Origin: Symsagittifera roscoffensis
Taxonomy: Eukaryota; Xenacoelomorpha; Acoela; Convolutidae
Direction: 5' to 3'
Length of the DNA stretch: 64,000 bases
NCBI RefSeq assembly: GCF_963678635.1
Contig: NC_087064.1
Span: 60,877,548 to 60,941,547 of the forward strand
The notes beneath the pieces were generated by a model. That model had not been told where the DNA came from. It searched no databases and saw only the letters and a program-made list of their open reading frames with translations. Positions 17,549 through 28,391 of the stretch are shown in pieces (position 1 is the first letter of the stretch; each line of letters starts with the position of its first letter). A program made the position numbers and the translations under genes.

Positions 17549-18412
17549 CTCGTCACTGAGTGTCTGGATATCGGGTCTCTTCTTTTTCGTTGTAGGGACT
17601 ATTGAACCACTGTACCTTTTACCACCACTTGAGCTTTGTAAAAATTTTCCCAAAATCCCTATCTTACTGGTCAAAACCCAAATACTGACCCCCTGTATTT
17701 GAAACTCTTAATTCCTCGCAGGTATCTTGTGATCACCTGTTCGTGAAAATACCAACAACAAATTTTCACCAAAACATAAAATTTTAATCTGGAAAAAATT
17801 TCAAAAACAGATGGGTGAATTCTCCTGAAATTCAAGGTTGACTGATGTCAATTTTTGTCCGAAAAAATGTCTGGTACCCGATTGCCACGCGTTTTCCTCC
17901 CCCCTGCTAGCGATCTTATGGGGTATCACAAAAACTGTCTATGTCCGTTCCCCCCTACCGATCCGACCAGGGTACCTACCTTAACCTGATTCTAATTTTA
18001 GATATCCGCTTCCTGTAACCAACGCGTTTAAATATCTAATGTAACTAAGTCGACGATGCCGAGCTATTAGTTACTCTAATGTCCCCCCTTTTTACAATTT
18101 ATAACCGCTAACCTCTAACCTAACCAGCCCCCCTTCTAACCTCCCCCCTTTTTAGCCCCCCTCTTAAGCCAAAAAATCCCTTAAGCGCCGGGTGCTAAAC
18201 CTCTCGAGAGAAAACCGTAGACCTGTTTCCAGGCCTGCTTGTGCAAAAACTTCCTCAAAACAATGGGACTCCGCGTATCCAATTTTACACTTAACTCCTA
18301 TAATGTAATGTGGATTCTAACGATACCCGTTGCCCAACTTGAGAACACCCCTGTGCGTCCTCTTGTGGTAATCTTGTGCTGGTTGTCTCTGTTCTGTACT
18401 TGACAGCAGCAC
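17549..18412. other. Non-coding stretch of the leader
   Basis: No ORF of note. It has several C-rich runs (CCCCCCTT-like) around 17.9-18.2 kb. Function unknown; probably part of the untranslated leader or LTR. Confidence 0.35.
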
Positions 18413-18610
18413 ACTTTCCCACTTGGCTGGTCACCTCTTCCAGTCAAGTCTCCTAGTGGTCCGTTTCGATCCTTGTGAACCACTTTCCCACTCGACTGGT
18501 CACCCTTTCCAGTCAAGTCTCCCAGTGGTCCGGTTCGATCCTTCTGAACCACTTTCCCACTCGACTGGTCACCTCTTCCAGTCAAGTCTCCTAGTGGTCC
18601 GGCTAGGTTG
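18413..18610. repeat. 69-bp tandem repeat, about 2.8 copies
   Basis: The unit begins CCCACTCGACTGGTCACC and repeats every 69 bases with a few substitutions. Because 69 is divisible by three, the minus strand reads as a 23-residue repeat (GPLGDLTG, then DQSSGKVV) within a 122-codon ORF (18666-18298). I regard that ORF as uncertain: it has no partner domain, and the frame may be open only because of the repeat. Confidence 0.9.
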
Positions 18611-20560
18611 CAATCTGTCTGAAAACCCTTAACAACGCCCCCACTCGGGCACCTTTTCAGAGTCACTGGTTTAAATTGCTAGATGGATCGAAACGATCTG
18701 TCTTATAAAACAGTATGGGTATACTATTTGATTAATATGAAGGTTTGATCCAAATGATCTGGTATCAAAGTCACTGTCTTTTCGTTTAATGGTTTTTTTT
18801 TCTTTTTCTATACTTTTTTCTTGTTTTTGTTTCCCTAGTTCCCCCCCTTACTCGGTTAGCTAGGCCTCGTTCGGAGAGCATACCAGGAAGTTTTTTCAAG
18901 TTTTCTTAAAAAGCTATCACGGTACAACCGGAAGGTTTACACGCTCCCGTTGAACCGTACCACCGGTACTCTAGAATGGGCATGCAGATGTTGTTCTGTT
19001 TTTCTTTGACATCTTTGCCAAAATGGCCGTTTCTGACGTTTCTCAGAAATGTTACGTAAAATTTTAAAATACGGGAATATTCTGACCTTCACCGTTCTGC
19101 TAATCATCCGAATAACGTCGTTAATCCTTCAAAATCATTAACTCGGAAGGTTCACTGCTAAAAATTCAAAATCTGCAGAGATTGCATTTTGTCCATTCTT
19201 GTCGAATGTCACAAAAACAGCTGATCCTTCTCGCTGCCATTCGCTGCCATTACAAAATTTATCGCTTGTGAGTTTCGTGATCTTTTTCTCGTCGCTGGCA
19301 TTGTTGGAGCTTGGTTTTTGTGAGGACTGATTATTGGGATTGTTGTTTTTTTTTTTGTTTCCTATGTTGCACTAATAACCGTGATGACCTTTTTTGGCGT
19401 CCAGAGATCTTTCAATTTTGACATTCATGTAGTGAAGGTATGTGAAACGAGGTTTCTACACCTTTCCCCATTTTAAAGCCCCATTCTCGATTTATAAGAC
19501 CAGTCCGTCAGCTTTTTCTCTTGTTCTTCGTTTTGTATTTTATTTTCACAATTTGCTCTTCCTGTATAAAAAATACTGACCCGGTTCAGTTGCGATACAG
19601 GTCTCACCTTGGATTATATGGCTATGAATTATGTTTTCCTGTAATCTTCCAGTATCGTTGCTTACATAAGGCACATTGGACAATTCGATTTTGGCTAGTT
19701 TAGGGTAAATTTTCATGGGTCTATGAGACTTTGGAAAGCATCCCATGGGAAATACCTGTAACAGTCGCCTACTGCAGTCACATATGAGGCTTAAGAAAAA
19801 TAGGCCCTATAACCACTAGCTCAAGGGTCAGGGACACTATCTCTTGTGTTTTTCTACCTCAAGAACGGTCGGAGCCAGTTCGGTTCGCTTGCGACATGAG
19901 ACTAGAACTCGCTACAGCTTGAAGGCTACTACCAAAATATCCCCCCACTCTAGAAAATAAGAACGTCCCCATACTTAGGTCTCAAAATACCCAAAATACG
20001 CGAACGCCGTTAAAAACAGGGTCGGAACAATCCGTTAAGTTACTTTTTATTGGACAGTGGAACTTTGATCCATTTCAGATGGATCAACCTAAAACTCACC
20101 TTATCTCAACATAACAATTATAAAACACACTCGAGAAATTTAAATTGGGAACTCACATGTCGATGTACTCGAGCACAAGGAGTAATTAAATTGGTAAGCA
20201 ACTCAAGAATTAGGTAATATAACTAAATAAGTTTGATACTGGTCAGTTTTGGTAACAGAAGTAAGTTCTGGCTCTAGAATTTGAGTTTTTGTATGAACCA
20301 TTGGGACACTCAAGCTGTCCACCTTTCCCTTGAAGGCTCACTCTAGTTTGTTCCGAATCGTTGTTCTCTCTTCGTTTTGTTATCTCTCTTCCTATTCCGG
20401 GATAAGACAGCTCTACTCGTGTCCTATTTTATATCTAGAAATTGCGAATAGCAATTTTCCGCTGTTTTTCTTGAGTATTTTCCCGCGATTGTAAATTCGG
20501 ATGTTCTGATTTTTCACTTTCTGTTTTCAGTTGGTACGAGAAAACTGAGCATGACAGGCT
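18611..20560. other. Likely right-hand end of the retroelement; no gene seen
   Basis: No convincing ORF. The hexamer CTCAAG/CTTGAG is still frequent here (18334, 19820, 19855, 20206, 20311 and near 20470) and becomes rare farther right, so I infer that the element extends to about 20.5 kb. No LTR pair could be shown because the left end lies outside the window. Confidence 0.35.
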
Positions 20561-20598
20561 CCATTCGAAATTTTGAAAATTAAAATTCCACTCGAAAA

Positions 20599-20799
20599 TT
20601 ACGTATTTTCGTGTCTCTCAAGGTCAAACTTCCAGACATGACCGACTGGCACAACCGTCCAGTTAAGTAGAATGATTCCTTCGCTTTTAATGCTGTTTAA
20701 AAATTGCTCTGCTTCCGTGGGAGCAATAACTGTCAAGTTATGAAGTTTGCGGTCATCTTTTGTCACAGCTTTTTTTGAGATTGTCATTTTCTGTTGCAT
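20599..20799 (-). CDS. Short ORF of unknown meaning (66 codons)
   Basis: ATG at 20799, TAA at 20601-20599. Codon use is balanced and the product is not low complexity (MTISKKAVTKDDRKLHNL near the start, a W-containing C-terminus). It is the only ORF between 18.7 and 28 kb that reads like protein outside transposons. No family recognised and no splice partner found; it may be chance or an exon of an unseen gene. Confidence 0.2.
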   Translation of the reverse strand: MQQKMTISKKAVTKDDRKLHNLTVIAPTEAEQFLNSIKSEGIILLNWTVVPVGHVWKFDLERHENT

Positions 20800-22970
20800 T
20801 GTTGTGGGGAATTGTTTCAGTATATCGGAAGCACAACTCGATATGCCTGCGCCCGATTTTCAGCTGACTTGATATTTTCTTTCGAGAATAGGGGGATGAG
20901 ATTGATTATTTGGATATGTTTTGTTTCTTCCGTCGATTTGTTTGCTGATGGCGCATTTCTGAATTTTGTCTCCGTTTCAATCAGCACTTCATGATTAATT
21001 GGTAGCTGAGATTCCGTCAGTTGTTGCTGACTAATGACTTAGTTTTACTCAAGAAGGGCAAAAAAGCCTACACCCAGATTATACTTGGAAATACATTAGA
21101 TCTTTTCTCTTTTAAAATGTAGAAGTCAGAAGGCAAAAACAACATATACCAAATTATTTAAAGAAATTTATATTTTCATTGATAAAATTCGTTTTTAATG
21201 ACAATTCAAAAATAGCTTGCTTGTTAAAGAAACTTCAATTGGTATTTTTTCAAATTGTACAACACGTTTAGTTTTTCAACTATTAACTTTTTCAAGTATC
21301 GCAATTAGACTTAATAATGTCAAGATAGCCAGCCGTTCATAATTCTGAAAGCCGCAACACTTCCTTTGAAAACTCTTAATGAAATCAAATTGAAACTCAA
21401 AATGAAATCAAATTATTTGAAGAAGAAGAAGAAAGAAATCAAATTATTTTATTATAATCTCAATTAAAGAAGTTCCCGTTATTTTTTAGTTTTAGAGGCA
21501 AAGTTTAAACTTGAATGGCTGCTATCTGTATGAAACTAATACAACATCTTGATTTTTTGCCAATGGTCAAAATGATTTTTGGTAGCTAAAGGAGTGATTC
21601 GGGTGACAAGCGTTTTTCAAGATTCAAAAGAAACAAAAAGAACTTTTTCTTTTCGTTGTAACAGTAGCTTGCAAGATTTTTTTTTTATCTTGAAAACGAT
21701 TCATTTCAGAAGCTTTGAATTATCTCAATTCTGCAGAATGGCTAAAGGAAATCCTAAATCAAGCGGTTAGTCAATTTTATTTTAGGCATCGATATCTGCA
21801 TCAAACGGATAATTGGTAATGTCTTTGACGAAGACTTTCAGCTGGCATGCGAGTAACTAGATATCGTTCGCAACCTTTTAATATTTGTCACTGCTTAAAT
21901 TTTTTCTTTGTTGATACGGTGGAAATGAAAAAATACCGAAATTGAAAAAAAAAGATAGAATGATTGGCGCCTGGTGATACAGAATTTATTGTTAAAAACA
22001 TTCAAACATTTCCTCCAATGACAGAATACAAAAGTAATAAAGTCACTGTTTACTCAAATTTATCGGCGCATACAATTTAAGTAACAAACAAATCATGTTT
22101 ATATTATAACGCAATTGAGTTTTTGACAATATAGACAAGAATCAAGAATCGATTTGCATGCTTAGAATGGTACTTTTTGGGTTAACTCATCATAAACAAT
22201 AGTTTAGTTTTGATGATATCGAACAATTTCTTGATTTTAAAACAATGATCTCTCGTTGGTTTCTAACTTCGATTTTGTATTTCTTAATAGAAAACATTGA
22301 TTAGTTTCGTAGAATAGAATTTATGATAAGCAATGGACTTGAAAACAGACGGTCTATGTTTTGTTTTGGTGAAAGAAACTGAAAAGTGTCTCATATTCTT
22401 TCTGAACTATTTTTAATCCTTACCAGTTTCCCGATTACAGATGAATCTAGGGAAAAAATTGAATCCCATACTTGATGATTATTGTACGATTTGATTGTAC
22501 TGGCAGATTTTTTTTGAAGAGGACGAAATAACATTTTTTACTGTGCAAAAAAAAACATTTACTTTTTAAAAATCAGTCGACAAAAATAAAACAAAGGCAT
22601 GTAATTACATGCTTTCATTGACTCTGTGAAAAGCTGCATTGATAAAAACTCTCTATCAATGCATTTGATTCTGTCAAAAAACTCATGCAGTCCGATTTGT
22701 GTACTAACATATGACGAGAAGCGGAGTCAAATTATTTGACAGTTTTAATAAGACTCAGAACCATTCCAATTTGAATTGAAGCAAAATTTTTGGTCTTGAT
22801 AATGCCATTCTGGACGCGAAATTCATTTTTTTTCAAAGCGTGCGGTAGAGTTTTTTAAAATCAAAAACTATTTCAGTGAAGTTAAATATCAGTCAAAAGA
22901 AATAGGGTTTTGCCCTGAAACGAACAGTTTTAATGCATTTTATTATTGGTTTAAGTGTGCTTCTAAGGCA
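20800..22970. other. AT-rich intergenic or 5' intron DNA
   Basis: Nothing convincing apart from the short candidate first exon at 21738. Long A and T runs; no repeats that I could match elsewhere in the window. Confidence 0.4.
21738..21765 (+). CDS. Candidate first coding exon of the MYCBPAP gene
   Basis: ATG in a good context (GCAGAATGG) begins the short basic peptide MAKGNPKSSG, followed by a donor GTTAGT in phase 1. A CAG directly before it could be a cis or trans splice acceptor. Joining to a phase-1 acceptor inside the next exon (after 28168) would keep the frame, but that acceptor has a poor pyrimidine tract. Weak evidence: it rests only on the basic, lysine-rich start and the donor. 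Confidence 0.2.
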
Positions 22971-22978
22971 ATTATGTG

Positions 22979-23901
22979 CAGGGATGCGTAATAATATATT
23001 GCAGTACTATTGTGTAACCGTTATCCAATATATTGTATTGGTTCTACCCTACCAATCAATTATTGCAATAATTGCAATTAATTGCCGGATGCTTTGAGAA
23101 AATTTATTTTTGGGTAACACTGTGAGTTAAAAAAATCAAGTACGCGTAATTATTTTATCCACAACAGAATTTTCCCAAAATCGCTTGTTAACATAAAAAA
23201 CGCTTGTTAACATTGGGTACGGAAAACGTCCAGCCGTCTAGAATAAGACCAAAAGCATCCGGAAGATCCTTCGATATCTGCATCTCGACCGCTTCTGTGA
23301 TTTTGCCCATGTAAGTAGTAACAGAACAGCGTGATATAGGCGACAATTTGATGTTTTCTAATTAAGCAAGATCGTTCTCGAAAAATCCGTGTTCCCGGTT
23401 TTCCATAAAAATCCACTCAATGCACTTGTATATGTTGGTGGCTTTTTTGGAGTAACATTTTGATAGCCGTGACTGATTATCTCCACCTCTGATTTCTTCT
23501 CTGAAGTCGTGGTGCTGAGAAAAGACGTGAACAAGAAGGTTATTGTACCCAGCAGATAACTTCTGCATTCGCTTGTTCCCACATTTGCATTCAAATTGGT
23601 CTCCCCCAAGGGCGGTGAAATAGAAATTCGCAATTTGTTTGCTCGTATGGGGAGTGCAGTCAAAGGCTTTAGGCATGGCTGTGCTCTGAAACCAAGTGAT
23701 GGCTGAAATGAGTCAATTTGCGTCAGCAACACTTCCGGCCAATCACTGGCAGTTGCGGTGTTTGCACGCTTTGATCATATTGTTACACTATTTTGTCGAC
23801 AGGACAATCAATTATTGTATTGTATGAAAGCTGACAATCAATTATTGTAATATATTATATTGCAATATATTGTGACCGCAATATATTTTTACGCATCCCT
23901 G
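22979..23901 (-). mobile_element. hAT transposon, internally deleted, with 8-bp target duplication
   Basis: Terminal inverted repeats CAGGGATGCGTAA at 22979 and its complement ending at 23901, flanked on both sides by the perfect 8-bp duplication ATTATGTG (22971-22978 and 23902-23909). Both features are those of hAT elements. Just inside the ends are AT-rich subterminal copies of ATATATTGC and AATTATTG. The interior keeps the N-terminal part of a hAT transposase on the minus strand. At 923 bp it is far shorter than an autonomous hAT. Confidence 0.9.
23207..23676 (-). pseudogene. hAT transposase fragment: BED zinc finger and start of the catalytic domain
   Basis: A frame from 23676 to 23362 encodes a BED-type zinc finger (ECKCGNKR, then a His-x4-His pair in HVFSQHHDF) preceded by KQIANFYFTALGG, a known N-terminal context in hAT transposases. 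The homology resumes in another frame near 23310-23207 with a helix and FGLILDGWT, which looks like the strand bearing the first catalytic Asp. The rest of the catalytic domain is missing. Broken and deleted, hence inactive. Confidence 0.7.
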
Positions 23902-23909
23902 ATTATGTG

Positions 23910-25825
23910 TGTATTTGATTAATTTGCAGAGCCTAGAACTGTAATGAAATCATTAAAAAAATTATCAAGACATCTGCATCTCATGCATTCTAGTAACGTT
24001 CATTTTGAAGCTGTTTGTTTTGAAGCAGTTTGAAGAAGCATCATCAAGATGATGGCAAAAGTTCCAAAGTCGTAATACGCACAATTTTGATCAAAAAATA
24101 AAAAACTGATTTAAGTTGTAAATAATCACCCGGTGTAATAATCACATTTGCAATTAGCAAGGGAATTGCAATCGGTTGCCATACACTCTTTCCCGTAACA
24201 AACATTGCGCTCACGATTAATTGGACTCTTTTCCTTTACCTTTGTTCACAATGAATTGAATTTTTTAGCGTCTCTAGTACGCGAAGCCTGGAGGTAAGGG
24301 ACAGCAAAGGAAGCGGGTTCGAATCTGATCAGGACCTTTTTTTCAAACGGGAAATGTTCTGTTTCACATAAATTTTCAGCCGATTGTTTGTCGGCTATGT
24401 TTTGTGGGCTTCGTTGTCGCAATTTAGAATAGTTTTTTTTGCTGTGTGCAATTTTCATTGAAGTTGCTCTTAATGTTTTGATTTACTCCTGCAGTTTGTA
24501 ATTTTACTAGCCTTGATATCGTATTTCCTTTTTTGTTTTGCTTGAAAATTTTGTTTGGGCCGATGTATTTCGGCCTATTTTTTATCGACTAAATGACCTT
24601 ATTTTTGGTCGCTTTATGGAAAACAATTCATATCCTCCGCTCCGCATCGAACAAAGTACTAAAAGTTTTAGCAAACAATGTATGTTGCAAAGTTTTTCAG
24701 GACAAAACTTTTGGTTTCGGCTCTACTGGAATTTCTTCAAGTTTTATTGACTCAGTAGCCGCTCGATAATTGTTTTTGATTTTTTATTAAAAGCCGTTGA
24801 TTGGGTTTCTGGGCGTGTTTTCCATAAATTGTACATCATTCTAGGCAACAATTGAGTTTTTACTTGTGGTTTTTTTTCGATTGTTGTTTGAGTAAGTTGT
24901 TTGACTCAGCTTTGCCTCTGAGTAAAAAAATTAGTAGATGTTATTTTCACACTAAATTGTTTTGCGTAAAAAGCCATTTTAGTTCAGCGAGTCTGTTTTT
25001 TTTTGTGAAAAAGATTATTTTTTTCAGGCATAAGTAAGATACAGTCTGCATTTTTGTTGTTATATAAAGATCACCGTTTCAGTTTTTATCGCAAAACTCA
25101 AGCTCAATTGTCACGCAATATATTTGACTAAATGTTTAACTTTCAAAGCTGAGACAATTACTATTTGTGATTGAGAAACCGCGATTGAGACGCAAGTTTA
25201 GGGCAATTGAAATTTGAAAGAATATCAATATTTGGCCGTATTGAATGAAGCATATGTCCAGGAGCGTAGCAAAAAGCATGCGTCCCGATTAACATGCGCA
25301 ACTAAAATTGTACCTTTGATTTACTTTATTGCCGCCTTTGGTTTCAAACACGGCATTGGCAATTAGTGAACGCGTGTTCTACTTTTAGAACGTTTTTTAT
25401 TAAAGTTTTCATTAGCTTTACATGCGCGCTAAAATTGATTACCGCGTAATGATAGGCAGACCCTCCATAAATCTTGTTAAGTTTAAAAAATCAAATTTTG
25501 GTCGATTCGGTTCAAAAACAGTTCAAGCACGTTTGTCTTATTGTTTTTTTTAGAAAAAGTTATTTTCGAGTTTTCTTGAACCAAACAAAAGGCTTTTATT
25601 GTGGCGCTCCGGTAGTGATGGTTTCCAGAAATCATATAATTGCTGGTTCGAATTGCTCGTGCGCTGGTTATATGCGCTTTGTGTCAACCTAAATAATCAA
25701 CCCTACGGGTTAGGCCTCCGGGTTGATTGACTAAAAAAATGAAATGCGTACCTCAGTAATTCATTAAAGTAGAATATTTCAACAAAATGTCTGAGTATCC
25801 TTGTTGTTTTGAAGAAAAAGCCGGA
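23910..25825. other. AT-rich spacer with two tRNA-like segments
   Basis: No gene seen. Around 24262-24332 and 25598-25680 are segments with a B-box-like GGTTCGAA preceded by tRNA-like spacing, which may be decayed tRNA-derived SINEs. The A boxes are poor. Confidence 0.25.
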
Positions 25826-26117
25826 ATATTTGTGCTCGGGTGTTTTTTTGGACAAATATCGACCTTCAAACTAACAATTTTTGACCAAAATCTTATGCAG
25901 TCTTAAAATATGCAGTTTTCATCTCAAAATTTCAAAGATGTTTCATTTGCGATATTTTGTAAAGTTACGAGGGTATAAAATTAACAATTTGGCGCATTTG
26001 TAGTTTGCGCATTAACAATTTGGCGCATAGCGTAGGCAGTAAAAATTTGGAAATATAAATTGAAATAAAGTGAGCTAATTATGCAAATATTGCATAAGTG
26101 GACTGAAAACGCATCAA

Positions 26118-27290
26118 TTTTTGTTCCGACTTTCGATACGAAAGTAACGGAATATTTGTGCTCGGCTCGGGGTGGGTTTTTTTTTTCCTCAGACAAATTT
26201 CGACTTTTTAACTAGCCATTTTTGACGGAAATTTTTTTATGTCATTCAAAAGGTATTGTTGTCTTGAGCTTAAATTTGAAAAGATATTTCACCTTTGATT
26301 ATTTTTTGTAAAGTTATGTGGGTTTAAAGATTGCCATTGTGGTCAATTTGGGACAATAAACGCGCGATATGTTTCGCGCTATTAACGCGTAAGCAGAGAT
26401 TTAATCCGTCTTAGAAATTGTTCACAATGGTTAAAATAAGCTTATTTGCCATAATTGATTTGTTACAATAAGCGAAATTTGTTCTTTAGTACTTTATATG
26501 GCGTGTTCGGGGATGATTTCATGAAAAATCTTCAAATTTTAGAATTTTATTTTTTCATTTTATTTTTTTTACCTTTAATTTTTTTTATGTTACTACTGCT
26601 CCATAAACCTTAAAAGGCAGTCGGAACATTCAGGGCCCTGATTCTGAAAATATTTTACATTCAAGAGTCAAATTTTTCCAAGGAACTTTAGATCTTGTTA
26701 ACTTTCATCAAGATGCAAAAGGGAGGGGCAACTTCGTTAAAAAGAACACAATTCGAACAACACTGCTCGTATCAGGGCGAAGCCCTGAATGTTCCGACTG
26801 CCTTTTGAGGTTTATGGAGCAGTAATAACAAAAAAAAATAAATGTAATAAAATAAATTGAATGTTTTTTCTAAAATTTGAACTTTTTTTATGAAAAACAT
26901 CCCCCCACACGTCATATTAAGTACAAAGTGATAGATTTTGCGCCTATTAACAAATCAATGATGGCATATAAGCTTCCTTGAACCAATTTGGAACAATTTC
27001 TAAGACGGATTAAATCTCGCTTACGCGTTAATAGCGCGAAATTTATCGCGCGTTAAATGTCCAAAATTGGCCAAAATGGCAATCTTTAAACCCCCATAAC
27101 TTTACGAAAAATGATCACAGGTGAAATATCTTTTCAAATTCAAGCTCAGGACAGCAATAGCTTTTGAATGATATAAAAAAAATTGCGTCAAAAATGGCGA
27201 GTTAAAAAGTCGAAATTTGTCTGAAGAACAAAAAAAACCCACACCGAGCACAAATATTCCGTTACTTTCGTATCGAAAGTCGGAACAAAA
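26118..27290. mobile_element. Foldback element with arms of about 520 bp
   Basis: The left arm (26118-26640) starts TTTTTGTTCCGACTTTCGA and its imperfect reverse complement ends at 27290 (right arm 26776-27290). About 135 bp lie between the arms. Matching blocks in order include CGGAATATTTGTGCTCGG, the ATTAACGCG/CGCGCGATA region, and CGGAACATTCAGGGC beside the spacer. There is no ORF. A partial copy of the left arm abuts it at about 25826-26010. Degraded relatives lie at 30520-30670, 46068-46800, 50580-50888 and 61680-62165. Confidence 0.85.
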
Positions 27291-28154
27291 ACTTTAAATC
27301 TGTTTTTTCGATGCTGGGACAATTTTTTGAAAAATTGTTTAGGGTAGTTCGAATCAGGACTGAAAAGACTTTATTATCATAGATTATTCTACCCATTCCG
27401 GTGATTATTTGTGCTACCTGATTTTGCGTGGGAAACAAAACAAAAAAAACTAAAACACGCGAATACAAAGATCCTTCTCATTTTTTAAATGGTCGGAACA
27501 ATAACATTTTATATAACAAGAATAGAAACTATGCGGTTGCTTTTCAACACAAATATTTTAAAAACGTGGATTAATTCACCGCTGATTTTTCTATGGCCAT
27601 TAGTTTTCAAAACGGTTTGAATCTGATTTGAGTTATAGTAATTTTAGTTGTACTCTAAATCTGTTTTAAGGTTACTTTTGTTCTTGGTTTGCTTCATGTC
27701 TTCGTCGACTGTCTGGCTTTTTACCGCTTATCAAAAAAATCTAAAATAATCTTTGTTCCTGATGAGAGCCAATTTTTTTTCACTTCTGAACGTCAGAGTT
27801 AAGCTGTATTTAATCGCTAAAGAGGCATATTACGTAATATCAAAGCAAATTATTTAATAGATGGACATTTGGCAGTTACCTCAAACGGAAGGGGCATTGT
27901 ATAATGGCCTTTCTTCTTTTTAGTGCAGGTGTTTGCATTGGTTACTTGAAGCCGTTGATTTAAAATTCACAGAAGTTCCTTTTACACGCGCGCACTCTTT
28001 TTGAAACATTTTCATCTTTTTTATTTCTTTTTGCAGTTCTTTGTTTTGTGTCTTAATTTTAAATAAAATTTTGCATTTTTTATTTCTGTTTATACCATAC
28101 CACGTTTCATTCCGCTTCAATTTTTAAAATAAGTTTTGGTAATTTATCCATGAA
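27291..28154. other. Spacer upstream of the first MYCBPAP exon
   Basis: The first 220 bases (27295-27510) match the sequence that flanks the palindromic element at 55020-55106 and 56445-56545, so they are an unbroken copy of that host repeat. The rest shows nothing. No promoter could be recognised. Confidence 0.45.
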
Positions 28155-28391
28155 ATGACAACTGCGACTTCTAAGAAAGAGTACAAAACTCGAGTGCGCC
28201 TGGCTAAAATTTCGGCTCTCAGTCTTTTTTCGTCTATGAATGCGCCGACTGATAGCACCTCTGCTTCAGAGAACAAGACAAAGCTGAAGAAGGGGGACTC
28301 TGCGGTGGGTGAGCGGGGAGAGGGCGCTGCCGGGGAGGAACTGCCGGCCGATCTGGCCGAGTTGAAAGTGACGATTGACAAACTGGAACAG
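28155..28391 (+). CDS. MYCBPAP: MYCBPAP exon 1 of the model (N-terminus)
   Basis: 79 codons ending in frame at a GTAAGA donor. In-frame TAA at 28140 means that translation starts at 28155 or that the true acceptor lies a little downstream. The encoded segment is K/E/S-rich and ends in a short helix (ELKVTIDKLEQ). It is GC-richer than the DNA around it. Confidence 0.7.

Noticed and set aside
17043-17700. Several overlapping ORFs of 80-128 codons on both strands
   Set aside because: All are translations of the 14-bp minisatellite, open in several frames at once.
18520-18550. GGTTCGATCC as a tRNA T-arm or primer-binding-site signal
   Set aside because: It is part of the 69-bp repeat unit and recurs with it; no flanking stem pairs and no LTR end is adjacent.
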